From Dyadobacter fermentans (GTDB lineage Bacteria; Bacteroidota; Bacteroidia; Cytophagales; Spirosomataceae): a stretch of 64,000 nucleotides of DNA. How positions within the stretch are numbered: the stretch's first letter is position 1; every line of letters begins with the position of its first letter. The position numbers and the translations under genes were made by a program. This document shows, in pieces, positions 41,976 through 50,661 of this stretch. The notes beneath the pieces are model-generated. The model made no database searches. It was not told the origin of the DNA and saw only the letters and a list, made by a program, of their open reading frames with translations. Where the stretch lies: assembly GCF_019924045.1 (NCBI RefSeq), contig NZ_JAHXBN010000005.1, positions 1-64,000 of the forward strand, in the 5' to 3' direction.

Positions 41976-43352
41976 ATGTCCAAAACAGTAATGGAGCACG
42001 CGGAGGCTTCCGAAGTGTTCAACAGAGACGAACCTTACGTAAACTGGCATGACGAAACCCTGTGGTTCGTCCGCCAGAAGCGCGATAAATCATCCAAACA
42101 ATTGCCCGAGTGGGAGCAGCTCCGCGAAGCCGCATCGGGTATCAAGCATTATGTGCTCTCACATCTCGACGAACTGCTGATTTCTTTCGAACAAAAAGCA
42201 AAGGAAAACGGGGTGCAGGTGCATTGGGCCGCGAATGCGGCAGAGCATAACGAGATCGTACTCGGGCTTTTGAAGAAGCATAAGATCGACAAGATGGTCA
42301 AAAGCAAGTCGATGCTCACCGAGGAATGCCATATGAACGAGTTCCTGCAAAAGAACGGCATTGAAGTCATCGATACCGACCTGGGCGAACGCATTGTGCA
42401 GCTCCGCAACGAGCCACCGAGCCATATTGTACTCCCGGCTATCCACCTGAAAAAGAAGGATATCGGCGATCTTTTCCACGAGCATTTAGGCACCGACGCC
42501 GGGGCCACCGACCCGCAATACCTCACCGAAGCCGCCCGCCAGCATTTGCGCGACAAATTTCTGACGCGCAGGGCTGCGTTGACAGGCGTCAATTTCGCAG
42601 TGGCGGAAACAGGTAGTTTTGTAGTTTCGACCAACGAAGGTAATGCCGATATGGGCGCCCATTTGGCCGACATTCACATTGCCTGCATGGGTTTTGAGAA
42701 GATTATTCCCAAACAGGAGCACCTGGGCGTATTCCTGCGCCTGCTCGCACGAAGCGCCACCGGTCAGCCGATTACCACTTACAGCAGCCATTTTAAAAAG
42801 CCGCGCGAGGGGCAGGAAATGCACATTGTGATTGTTGATAATGGGCGGAGTACCCAGCTTGGGAGGAAGGATTTCAGAAATTCCTTGAAATGCATCCGCT
42901 GCGGGGCTTGTATGAATACCTGCCCGGTTTACCGCAGGAGCGGCGGGCATAGCTATCATAATGCCGTTGCCGGGCCGATCGGTTCTATTCTCGCGCCGAA
43001 CTTGGATATGACTAAGAATGCCGACTTGCCTTTTGCAAGTACATTATGCGGAAGCTGCTCGAATGTATGCCCGGTGAAAATCGACATTCACGACCAGTTG
43101 TATAAATGGCGGCAGGTGCTTGTGAAAGAAGGCCATGTGCATAAGAGCAAGGAAATAGGCATCCGGGCCATGTCGACGGTGCTGGCTGCGCCACGGTTTT
43201 ACCAATGGTCGGGCAGGCTGGGGCGGACGGTGATGCGCGCTATGCCATTCATGGTCAACAATGCATTGAACCCGTGGTACAAACAACGTGACATGCCCGA
43301 GCCACCCAAAGAAAGCTTCCGCGACTGGTATATCCGTAACAGAAAGAATTGA
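41976..43352 (+). CDS. lutB: Lactate utilisation iron-sulfur protein LutB
   Basis: 458 residues. N-terminal LUD domain (about 60-290; GVNFAVAETGSFVVSTNEGNAD in frame) and two 4Fe-4S clusters: Cys306-Cys309-Cys312-Cys316 (CIRCGACMNTCP) and Cys358-Cys361-Cys365 (CGSCSNVCP). Core subunit of the L-lactate oxidising complex. Followed by lutC after one nucleotide. Confidence 0.94.
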   Translation: MSKTVMEHAEASEVFNRDEPYVNWHDETLWFVRQKRDKSSKQLPEWEQLREAASGIKHYVLSHLDELLISFEQKAKENGVQVHWAANAAEHNEIVLGLLKKHKIDKMVKSKSMLTEECHMNEFLQKNGIEVIDTDLGERIVQLRNEPPSHIVLPAIHLKKKDIGDLFHEHLGTDAGATDPQYLTEAARQHLRDKFLTRRAALTGVNFAVAETGSFVVSTNEGNADMGAHLADIHIACMGFEKIIPKQEHLGVFLRLLARSATGQPITTYSSHFKKPREGQEMHIVIVDNGRSTQLGRKDFRNSLKCIRCGACMNTCPVYRRSGGHSYHNAVAGPIGSILAPNLDMTKNADLPFASTLCGSCSNVCPVKIDIHDQLYKWRQVLVKEGHVHKSKEIGIRAMSTVLAAPRFYQWSGRLGRTVMRAMPFMVNNALNPWYKQRDMPEPPKESFRDWYIRNRKN

Positions 43353-43353
43353 T

Positions 43354-43941
43354 ATGAGCTCACGAGATAGAATTTTAAGCCAGATCAGGCAGAACAAACC
43401 TGAGGAAGTGGCGCTGCCGTCGGTAACCACTTTTGTCAGCCATTTTGAAAATACGGAAGATAAATTCCGCGAAATGCTCAGCCTGATTTACACCGAGGTG
43501 ATCGTGGTGAAAAACCTGGAAGAGCTCGCGGTGAAGGCCGAGGAACTTTACGCGGGCGTCGTGAACCGCGCTACGACCATTCCCGCATTAAGCGCCTGGG
43601 CGGATTTCAGCCTCAATGTGTCCGACCCGCACGAGCTCGAAACCGTGGAAATAGCCATTGTACAAGCTGAATTTGGTGTGGCGGAAAACGGGGCGGTATG
43701 GATATCGGACCAATATTTGCCGCATCGGGTATTGCCATTTATTACCCAAAATCTCGCATTCGTGATCCCGCGTAACGCGCTCGTGGACAATATGCATGAG
43801 GCGTATGTGCGCTTGCAGGACACGCTGGGCTGGGGCTGCTTTATTGCAGGTCCGTCAAAAACTGCTGATATTGAGCAATCGCTGGTCATCGGCGCGCACG
43901 GAGCGCGCAGTATGGTGATCTTCCTGCTCGAAGGCGAATAG
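43354..43941 (+). CDS. lutC: Lactate utilisation protein LutC
   Basis: 195 residues, LUD (DUF162) domain with VQAEFGVAENGAVWISD and FIAGPSKTADIEQSLVIGAHG, which are the signature segments of the third Lut subunit. Starts one nucleotide after lutB (TGATATG), so cotranscribed; a longer frame beginning inside lutB is not used because the conserved start is MSSRDRILSQIRQNK. Completes L-lactate to pyruvate conversion. Confidence 0.93.
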   Translation: MSSRDRILSQIRQNKPEEVALPSVTTFVSHFENTEDKFREMLSLIYTEVIVVKNLEELAVKAEELYAGVVNRATTIPALSAWADFSLNVSDPHELETVEIAIVQAEFGVAENGAVWISDQYLPHRVLPFITQNLAFVIPRNALVDNMHEAYVRLQDTLGWGCFIAGPSKTADIEQSLVIGAHGARSMVIFLLEGE

Positions 43942-43947
43942 TTTTGT

Positions 43948-44463
43948 ATGGACCAACAGGTAACACTCAGACCGTTCACAAGAAATATTGCCGAAAGGCT
44001 GGCCCAACTGGCCAATAACAAAAATGTAGTAGCGCAGGTGAGGGACAATTTTCCCTCGCCCTACACGCTCTCCGACGCTCATTACTGGATCGACTTCTGC
44101 AATGCCCGACACAGTGGCGAGAGCTTTCACCGCGCGATCTATTATAAGGAGGAATTTGTAGGCGGGATAGGTGTGTTGCGTCAGGAAGATATTCATCGCA
44201 ACAATGCCGAGATCGGCTACTGGCTCGGCGAACCCTACTGGGGGCTTAACATTACCACCGCCGCAGTAATGCAAATGACCGACTGGATTTTTGCCAATAC
44301 CACCATCACAAGGCTCTTTGCAGGGGTATTTCAAACCAACCCAGCTTCGATGCGCGTGCTGGAAAAAGCCGGTTACAAACTGGAAGCGATTCACCGCAAG
44401 GCCATTATCAAAAACAACCAGGTCCTGGACGAACATTTGTTTGTGAAGCTAGCCGGTGAATGA
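43948..44463 (+). CDS. GNAT acetyltransferase, RimJ/RimL type
   Basis: 171 residues with the GNAT fold: LRPFTRNIAERLAQLANNKN at the N-terminus, EIGYWLGEPYWGLNITTAAV acetyl-CoA motif region and FQTNPASMRVLEKAGYKLE near the C-terminus. RimJ/RimL-type enzymes acetylate protein N-termini or small amines; the acceptor is unknown. Six nucleotides after lutC, so it may share the transcript. Confidence 0.87.
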   Translation: MDQQVTLRPFTRNIAERLAQLANNKNVVAQVRDNFPSPYTLSDAHYWIDFCNARHSGESFHRAIYYKEEFVGGIGVLRQEDIHRNNAEIGYWLGEPYWGLNITTAAVMQMTDWIFANTTITRLFAGVFQTNPASMRVLEKAGYKLEAIHRKAIIKNNQVLDEHLFVKLAGE

Positions 44464-44509
44464 GCTTTAAAAATGTATTTTTACGCTCTGTAAAATTACA
44501 CTTTCCAAT

Positions 44510-45220
44510 ATGCCCAAGATTATCGTTGCGATCGACGGTTATTCGAGTTGTGGGAAATCCACGACGGCGAAACTGGTTGCCAAGCAATTGAATTACCCTT
44601 ACATCGACACCGGTGCGATGTACAGGGCTGTTACACTGTATTTTATCCAAAACCATATCAGTCTTACCAACCCGAAGGAAGTGGAAAACGCACTTTCCAA
44701 GGTACACATTTCCTTCCGTCGCCACCCTGAGCTTGGGCGCAACGATACGTATCTGAACGGTTTGAATGTCGAGGACGAGATCCGGAAAATGTATGTTTCC
44801 GAACGGGTAAGTGAGGTGAGTGCTATCGCCGAAGTGCGGCATGCATTGGTGGCGCAGCAGCAGAGAATGGGTAAAACGAAAGGCATAGTAATGGACGGCC
44901 GCGACATCGGTACAGTCGTATTTCCGCAGGCCGAGTTGAAAATTTTCATGACGGCCGATCCGATGATCCGTGCACATCGCCGCCAATTGGAATTAATGGA
45001 AAAAGGCGACATTGTGGATCTGGGAGAAATCCTGGAAAACCTTAAAACCCGCGATTACATTGATACGACTCGCACCGAAAGCCCGCTCCGCCAGGCCGAG
45101 GATGCCATTTATATTGATAACTCATTCATGACCCTCGACGAGCAGGTGGAAGTGGTGGTGCGCCTTGCCGATGAGCAGATCGGGCTGTCGCTCAGACGCC
45201 GCGCCGCCGACAATAGCTGA
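44510..45220 (+). CDS. cmk: Cytidylate kinase
   Basis: 236 residues. Phosphorylates CMP/dCMP. P-loop GYSSCGKST (residues ~8-16), CMP-binding DTGAMYRAVTLYF, MDGRDIGTVVFP and the lid region TADPMIRAHRRQLE. Length is normal for bacterial Cmk. One nucleotide separates it from the next gene. Confidence 0.95.
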   Translation: MPKIIVAIDGYSSCGKSTTAKLVAKQLNYPYIDTGAMYRAVTLYFIQNHISLTNPKEVENALSKVHISFRRHPELGRNDTYLNGLNVEDEIRKMYVSERVSEVSAIAEVRHALVAQQQRMGKTKGIVMDGRDIGTVVFPQAELKIFMTADPMIRAHRRQLELMEKGDIVDLGEILENLKTRDYIDTTRTESPLRQAEDAIYIDNSFMTLDEQVEVVVRLADEQIGLSLRRRAADNS

Positions 45221-45221
45221 T

Positions 45222-46292
45222 ATGCCCTCATTCGACTACGATTACCTTATTATAGGGCAGGGGATAGCGGGCACGTCCGTGGCCTGGCATCTGCACGATT
45301 TGGGAATGAGCTTTCAAATCGTTGGTGACGCTTCAATGCCCTCTTCCTCACGCGTTGCAGCAGGTATTTTCAATCCGTTGACAGGCAAAAAGCTGGTCAA
45401 GACCTGGCTGGCCGATGATCTTTTCCCTTACGCAAGAACATTTTACGGAAACCTGGAAGCAAAACTGGACCGTAAAATAATGCACCTTACCCCAATATAC
45501 CGGCCTTTCCGGTCAATCGAGGAGCAAAATACCTACCTCGCCCAAACGGCTGACCCGGGCATTAGTCCTTATGTAGCCCAAACCCCCGACCCCGGAGCAG
45601 AAATGCCTTATGTAAATGCGGATTTCGGTGGTTTGGAGGTGGTGCAGTCGGGCTGGATCGATCTGCCGGCATTGCTGGACGGCAGCCGCTCGTATTTTCA
45701 GGAACGACATTTATATGTAGAAGCCGCATTCAACGCCGCCGATCTTACGAGGACCGAGGAGGGTGTTGAATGGCGGGACAAGCGGTTCAAAACGGTCATT
45801 TTTTGCCAGGGTTTTTTTGCGTTGGAAAACAGCTGGTTCAACTGGCTGCCGTTTACGCCCGTAAAAGGACAAATCCTGGAAATTGCCACGGACGTTCCGG
45901 TGAAACCGTACATCATCAATCAGGGAATATTCGCATTACCGGTGGCTGAAAATAGGATGAAAGTGGGGGCGACATACTCGTGGAACCCGCTCGACTGGGA
46001 GGTTACGGAAGCCGCGACAGAGGAACTGGAAGCGAAATTGCGCGGCCCGCTTAGCACCGGTTACACACTAATGGGCGCTCAGGCGGGTATACGCCCATCC
46101 GTGCGTGATCGCCGGCCGCTGATCGGTATCCATCCGGAGTTTCCTAATGTGTGTATTTTCAATGGGTTAGGCACAAAGGGCGTTACGCTTGCTCCATTTC
46201 TCGCGAAAGAGTTTTGTAACCACCTGATTTACGGCAAAGAATTGAACCCGCTAGTGAATATAAAAAGGTATTTTTCGTTATATTTCCGTTGA
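45222..46292 (+). CDS. FAD-dependent oxidoreductase, DAO family
   Basis: 356 residues. N-terminal FAD Rossmann motif YLIIGQGIAGTSVAWHL, substrate/FAD region SSRVAAGIFNPLTGKKLVKTW, and C-terminal GAQAGIRPSVRDRRPLIGIH plus FNGLGTKGVTLAPFLA, as in glycine-oxidase/ThiO- and MnmC-like proteins. Probably oxidises an amino acid or amine; substrate unknown. ATG at 45222 follows the cmk stop by one base. Confidence 0.83.
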   Translation: MPSFDYDYLIIGQGIAGTSVAWHLHDLGMSFQIVGDASMPSSSRVAAGIFNPLTGKKLVKTWLADDLFPYARTFYGNLEAKLDRKIMHLTPIYRPFRSIEEQNTYLAQTADPGISPYVAQTPDPGAEMPYVNADFGGLEVVQSGWIDLPALLDGSRSYFQERHLYVEAAFNAADLTRTEEGVEWRDKRFKTVIFCQGFFALENSWFNWLPFTPVKGQILEIATDVPVKPYIINQGIFALPVAENRMKVGATYSWNPLDWEVTEAATEELEAKLRGPLSTGYTLMGAQAGIRPSVRDRRPLIGIHPEFPNVCIFNGLGTKGVTLAPFLAKEFCNHLIYGKELNPLVNIKRYFSLYFR

Positions 46293-46308
46293 CGTCAGCC
46301 TAAGCAAT

Positions 46309-49300
46309 ATGAGCAGAAGATATATTTACACATTAACCTTTTCGATCGGTCTTTTAGCAGTTTTTGGATTATTCAACGACTCAATAGCACAGCGCTATCC
46401 TTCACAGGAGACTTTTGGAAAGAACCGGGTCCAGTATAAGAAGTTCAACTGGAAGATTTTCCGGACCACCAATTTCGAAATATACCATTACCAGGGCGGG
46501 ACCAATCTCGCAAAGCTGACGGCTCAGTATGCGGAGAGCGAGTTCGATAAAATCACCGATGTGCTCGGCTGGACGCCCTATAACCGCGTAAAAATATTCC
46601 TGTACAACTCACCCGCTGAGCTCGAACAGAGCAACATGGGGCTTTCGGTGCTGGATAACCTTTCGGACCAGAAACTGAACCTCTCGCAGTCGCGCGTGGA
46701 AGTTGCATATACAGGCGACCAGATTGGTTTCCGTAAAAAACTCGTACGGGATATCAGCCTTCTTTTCGTATACGACATGCTGTATGGCGGCAATATGAAA
46801 GAGGCGCTGCAAAGTTCACTCCTGCTTACATTGCCGGAATGGTTTATGTCAGGAACAGCCGCTTATATTGCAGAAGGCTGGTCGCCGGAGCTGAACGATT
46901 ATATGCGTGATTTCTTCAAAAACCGCAATATCCGCAAGCCGACGCTCATGACAGGCGATGACGCAACGCTGATCGGACATTCGATCTGGAACTATATCGC
47001 GGAACGTTACGGAAAGGATAAGATTTCCGACATTCTCAACCTCACCCGCATTATCCGCACCGAGCAAACCAGCATCACCAGTACCCTCGGCGTGCAATCG
47101 TACAACCGTTTCCTCCGTGACTGGCGGGCTTATTACCTGAACCAGACGAAGAACGCAGAGCAGTTCTATGCAGATCCCAGCCCGACCTGGAAGTATAAAC
47201 TGAACGAATTCAACGTGACCGATGCGAGTGCGGTGATCAAAGTATCGCCTGACAAGAAATTTACGGCGGTGAGCGAGATCAAAAATGGTCGTTACCGCGT
47301 GTATTTGTTTGATAGTGAGTCGGGGTCGAAAAAGGTGGTGCGCCAAGGCAAATTGGACATTATCGGCGGTCGGATGAAAACACAGCCACCGCTTTTGGGT
47401 TGGTCGAGAAACAATGAACTGACGATTCTGGCCAATGAAAACGATAAGAAGAACCTGTACCGATACGAAAATGTAGGTACCAAGAAAATCAGGATTAAAA
47501 CAAAACGTAACATCCGCGGCCTGGACCAGATTGTAGATATGGATGTGTCGCACGACGGTTCGATGCTCGCCGTGAGCGCGGACAAGGCCGGTCAGAACGA
47601 TATTTTCCTCATCAGCGTAGCGCGGGCTTCCGCATTGCCACTCACCAGTGACCTTTACGACGACCTTTCACCGCGCTTTATCCAGGGTTCTTCCCGACGG
47701 GTTGTTTTTTCTTCCAACAGACCGGTGGATTCGTTGGGTAGGGGAGATAAAGGAAATTTCAAATCCATTGCACCTTCTTATACACTTTTTGAGCACGACG
47801 GAACGCCGCGTTCGGAAAACATCGTGAAGTTGGTGGAGTCGGAAGGAAAGACCAAGCTGACACCGGTGTATGCCGACGAAAATGATGTAGTTTATCTTTC
47901 TAATGGAAAAGGTGTCAATAATCTTTATAAGTACAACCGCGCTTCACAGACCAGCTCGCAGCTGACCAACTACATTCAAAACATCCGTAACGCGGACGTG
48001 AACCTGAAAGCGCCGGGCGGGGCGTTGGCTTATACGTATTTGAACGACGGCTACTACACCGCCGCATTCAAGAACGGATTTGATATCAATGCTACGGTCA
48101 ATCCGCCGTCATTGAGTGTTGCCAGCGCGGGAAATGCGGGCAACGGTACTGCGAACGCAGTAAAAGCGGATTCAACTACCAAAGCAACGCAAGCCGATCA
48201 GCCGAAAAAGCTGGCTTTGAAAGAGGGCGAGGTCGATACCGATAATTATGAGTTCGACGAAGATGTTTTGAAAGCATTTGAATCGAGAAGAAACCGCGGA
48301 AACTTCCCTACAACGCCTGGCGTGGCCTCCCGCACGAAGGCAGTTCGTGAGAATATCGCCATCAAAGGGCCATATAACTACAAAGGACTGTTTATTACCA
48401 ATGACGCAAGTTCCGATTGGCGCATTGATCCTATTCGTGGATTCGGCTATGCACAGTCGATTTCGATGAATGACCTGCTCGAAAACCATGTCATTAAGGC
48501 CGGTCTTTTCATTTCATCTAATTTCCGGAACAGTGATTTGTTTGCTGAATACAACAACAATACCTACCGCGTCGACTTCGGCCTGCGCGTAGACAGAAGG
48601 ACATTATACAACGATTCGGAGGGGCTGATTCAGAAATACCGCTTCAACCAATTGATGTTCACGGCGTCGTACCCATTCTCAACCACCAGCCGTTTCTCGG
48701 TGTCGCCGATGTTCACATCTACAAGAATGATCGATGTGCTGCTGCCTAATCCGGACTTGTCTTCGAATTACGGAGGCGTGCGCAGTGAATTTGTATTCGA
48801 TAACACCCGCGTGAATGGTATGAATATGATGGAAGGGACGCGTTTCAAGCTGCGTTACGACCTGTACCAGGGTTTGACTAATGGAAATGAAAGCTTCAAC
48901 CGTGTGAGCCTCGACTTCCGTCACTACCAGAAAATCCACCGTGACCTGATCCTCGCAGTGCGTGCAGCGGCCAGCCACTCGGGCGGACGCGCACCTAAGC
49001 AGAATATCCTTGGTGGTATGGAAAACTGGCTCGGTAACCGCAAGGAGAACCGCACCGGAGACAACCCGCTGAACTTCCAGCGCGATAACCGCGACATTTT
49101 CTTCGCTGATTTTGCGACTAACCTGAGAGGTTTTAAACTCAACAGGCTGTCGGGAACAAGTTATATGTTGCTGAATGCGGAACTGAGAATTCCGCTGGTG
49201 AAATACCTTTACCGCGGCGCGATTACGTCGAGCTTCCTGCGCAACTTCCAGATTGTCGGTTTCGGTGATATTGGTACGGCCTGGACGGGTAAGGGGCCAT

Positions 49301-49521
49301 TCAGTGAAAACAACAGCCTGAATACGCAAATCATCACGGACCCGAGCGGGACGTTCCGCGCGACGGTTACCAATTATAAAAACCCTTACCTGATGGGTTA
49401 CGGTGCCGGTGTGAGAACGACGTTGTTCGGTTTCTATGCCAAATTTGATTACGCCTGGGGAGTTGATAACGGCTACACCAACAAGCCAATTCCTTACGTA
49501 ACACTGGGTTACGATTTTTGA
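46309..49521 (+). CDS. TolB-like beta-propeller outer-membrane protein with degenerate peptidase-MA-like N-terminus
   Basis: 1070 residues, signal peptide 1-27 (SIAQ). Residues ~45-195 resemble a peptidase-MA (gluzincin) domain, with LPEWFMSGTAAYIAEG at 175-190, but the zinc-binding HExxH position reads RDISL (about 147) and the third ligand Glu is Ser, so it is unlikely to be active. Residues ~290-620 contain PD40/TolB-type blades (SPDKKFTAVSEIKNGRYRVYLF, SHDGSMLAVSADKAGQNDIFLI, seen in frame). The C-terminal ~380 residues form an outer-membrane barrel ending YVTLGYDF. Likely an envelope scaffold or assembly protein. Confidence 0.72.
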   Translation: MSRRYIYTLTFSIGLLAVFGLFNDSIAQRYPSQETFGKNRVQYKKFNWKIFRTTNFEIYHYQGGTNLAKLTAQYAESEFDKITDVLGWTPYNRVKIFLYNSPAELEQSNMGLSVLDNLSDQKLNLSQSRVEVAYTGDQIGFRKKLVRDISLLFVYDMLYGGNMKEALQSSLLLTLPEWFMSGTAAYIAEGWSPELNDYMRDFFKNRNIRKPTLMTGDDATLIGHSIWNYIAERYGKDKISDILNLTRIIRTEQTSITSTLGVQSYNRFLRDWRAYYLNQTKNAEQFYADPSPTWKYKLNEFNVTDASAVIKVSPDKKFTAVSEIKNGRYRVYLFDSESGSKKVVRQGKLDIIGGRMKTQPPLLGWSRNNELTILANENDKKNLYRYENVGTKKIRIKTKRNIRGLDQIVDMDVSHDGSMLAVSADKAGQNDIFLISVARASALPLTSDLYDDLSPRFIQGSSRRVVFSSNRPVDSLGRGDKGNFKSIAPSYTLFEHDGTPRSENIVKLVESEGKTKLTPVYADENDVVYLSNGKGVNNLYKYNRASQTSSQLTNYIQNIRNADVNLKAPGGALAYTYLNDGYYTAAFKNGFDINATVNPPSLSVASAGNAGNGTANAVKADSTTKATQADQPKKLALKEGEVDTDNYEFDEDVLKAFESRRNRGNFPTTPGVASRTKAVRENIAIKGPYNYKGLFITNDASSDWRIDPIRGFGYAQSISMNDLLENHVIKAGLFISSNFRNSDLFAEYNNNTYRVDFGLRVDRRTLYNDSEGLIQKYRFNQLMFTASYPFSTTSRFSVSPMFTSTRMIDVLLPNPDLSSNYGGVRSEFVFDNTRVNGMNMMEGTRFKLRYDLYQGLTNGNESFNRVSLDFRHYQKIHRDLILAVRAAASHSGGRAPKQNILGGMENWLGNRKENRTGDNPLNFQRDNRDIFFADFATNLRGFKLNRLSGTSYMLLNAELRIPLVKYLYRGAITSSFLRNFQIVGFGDIGTAWTGKGPFSENNSLNTQIITDPSGTFRATVTNYKNPYLMGYGAGVRTTLFGFYAKFDYAWGVDNGYTNKPIPYVTLGYDF

Positions 49522-49563
49522 TCTGATTCAGCAGTAAAAAAGTAATATTCAAGAGTTATTAAG

Positions 49564-49597
49564 ATGGCAGGGACTCACTCTCCTGCCATTTTTGTTT
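49564..49597 (+). terminator. Terminator after the TolB-like gene
   Basis: ATGGCAGG (49564-49571) pairs with CCTGCCAT (49582-49589), then TTTTGTTT. Confidence 0.8.
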
Positions 49598-49618
49598 AAA
49601 GTAACCCATTTAAGTGCT

Positions 49619-50548
49619 ATGTTTTTGAAGAACACACATCACTATTCGAGAAGGATTTTTCTGGTGGGGACATTGTTGGTCGCGAGCCTTGGTGCTGCTA
49701 AGGCGCAGCGGGAGGTGCTTTACGAGCAATACGTCCAGAATCCGATGTCGATCAACCCCGGCTTTACGGGCGTGCGAGAGGATTTTAATATGACCGCGAT
49801 TTTTCGCAGGAAATGGTTCAACATTCCCAATTCCCCCACCAGCCAAACCTTTGCTGCCGACGGTACCATCGCTGATGGCAAGTTCGGGATAGGCTTCCAG
49901 GCGTTGAACGACCAGACCAGTTATTTCACGACTACGGGCTTTGTGGGTTCATTTGCATTTCATCTTGGCTTGTCCGATACCTGGAAGCTAGGCCTTGGTG
50001 CCCAGGGGGGAATCAATGTGCTGCCGGTTACGGATGGAACTACTATCGGTAACAACCGTGCATTGGGCAGTTTCGGGCTGGGTGCCTGGCTGCGGTCGGA
50101 TCAATTGTATTTCGGGATTTCGAAGCCGGAAGTGCTTTCGCAAAAGTTCGGCGACCAGATCGTGGGCAGCTTTTACCGCCGGCCGCTGTACATCACCGCT
50201 GGCGGAAGTCACGAGTTGAGCGAGGATGTTATGATGCTGCCGCATGTGCTGGTGGTCCAGGAAAAGGATCATAAACTGAGAGTTGATTTCGGATCCCGAT
50301 TCTGGTTCAGGGAGAAGGTTGGATTGGGCGCGTCGTACCGGGTAGGAGGCGGGTACAATTCCTTTTCGGCAAAAGTGGATTATTTGCAGTTAACGGCTGA
50401 GGTTCAGCTGGGAAGAAACGTACGGCTGGGGTATTTTTACAGCACGCGACAGGTGGAACAGATCTACGCGTCCTATTCAGGGCCGAAGGGAATCCACGAG
50501 CTCATGCTGAAATTTATTCCGAATCCCAAAGGATTTCAGAAATTCTGA
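49619..50548 (+). CDS. PorP/SprF-family type IX secretion membrane protein
   Basis: 309 residues. Signal peptide about 1-28 (AAKAQ), then the family hallmark YEQYVQNPMSINPGFTGVRED, and a 12-14-stranded outer-membrane barrel pattern ending in ELMLKFIPNPKGFQKF. PorP/SprF proteins link T9SS cargo such as gliding adhesins to the outer membrane. No adhesin gene is adjacent. ATG at 49619 is used; a TTG 27 nt upstream lies in the terminator T run. Confidence 0.88.
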   Translation: MFLKNTHHYSRRIFLVGTLLVASLGAAKAQREVLYEQYVQNPMSINPGFTGVREDFNMTAIFRRKWFNIPNSPTSQTFAADGTIADGKFGIGFQALNDQTSYFTTTGFVGSFAFHLGLSDTWKLGLGAQGGINVLPVTDGTTIGNNRALGSFGLGAWLRSDQLYFGISKPEVLSQKFGDQIVGSFYRRPLYITAGGSHELSEDVMMLPHVLVVQEKDHKLRVDFGSRFWFREKVGLGASYRVGGGYNSFSAKVDYLQLTAEVQLGRNVRLGYFYSTRQVEQIYASYSGPKGIHELMLKFIPNPKGFQKF

Positions 50549-50661
50549 TGTCAAGAACCATTCCAAATCGTCTTTCGCGTTAAGTTAAAAGGATATTTTT
50601 ATTCGTAATCTTTACATAAGTCTCGTACCTTTGTGCCGTAAATGAAATACTCACTTTTGTG

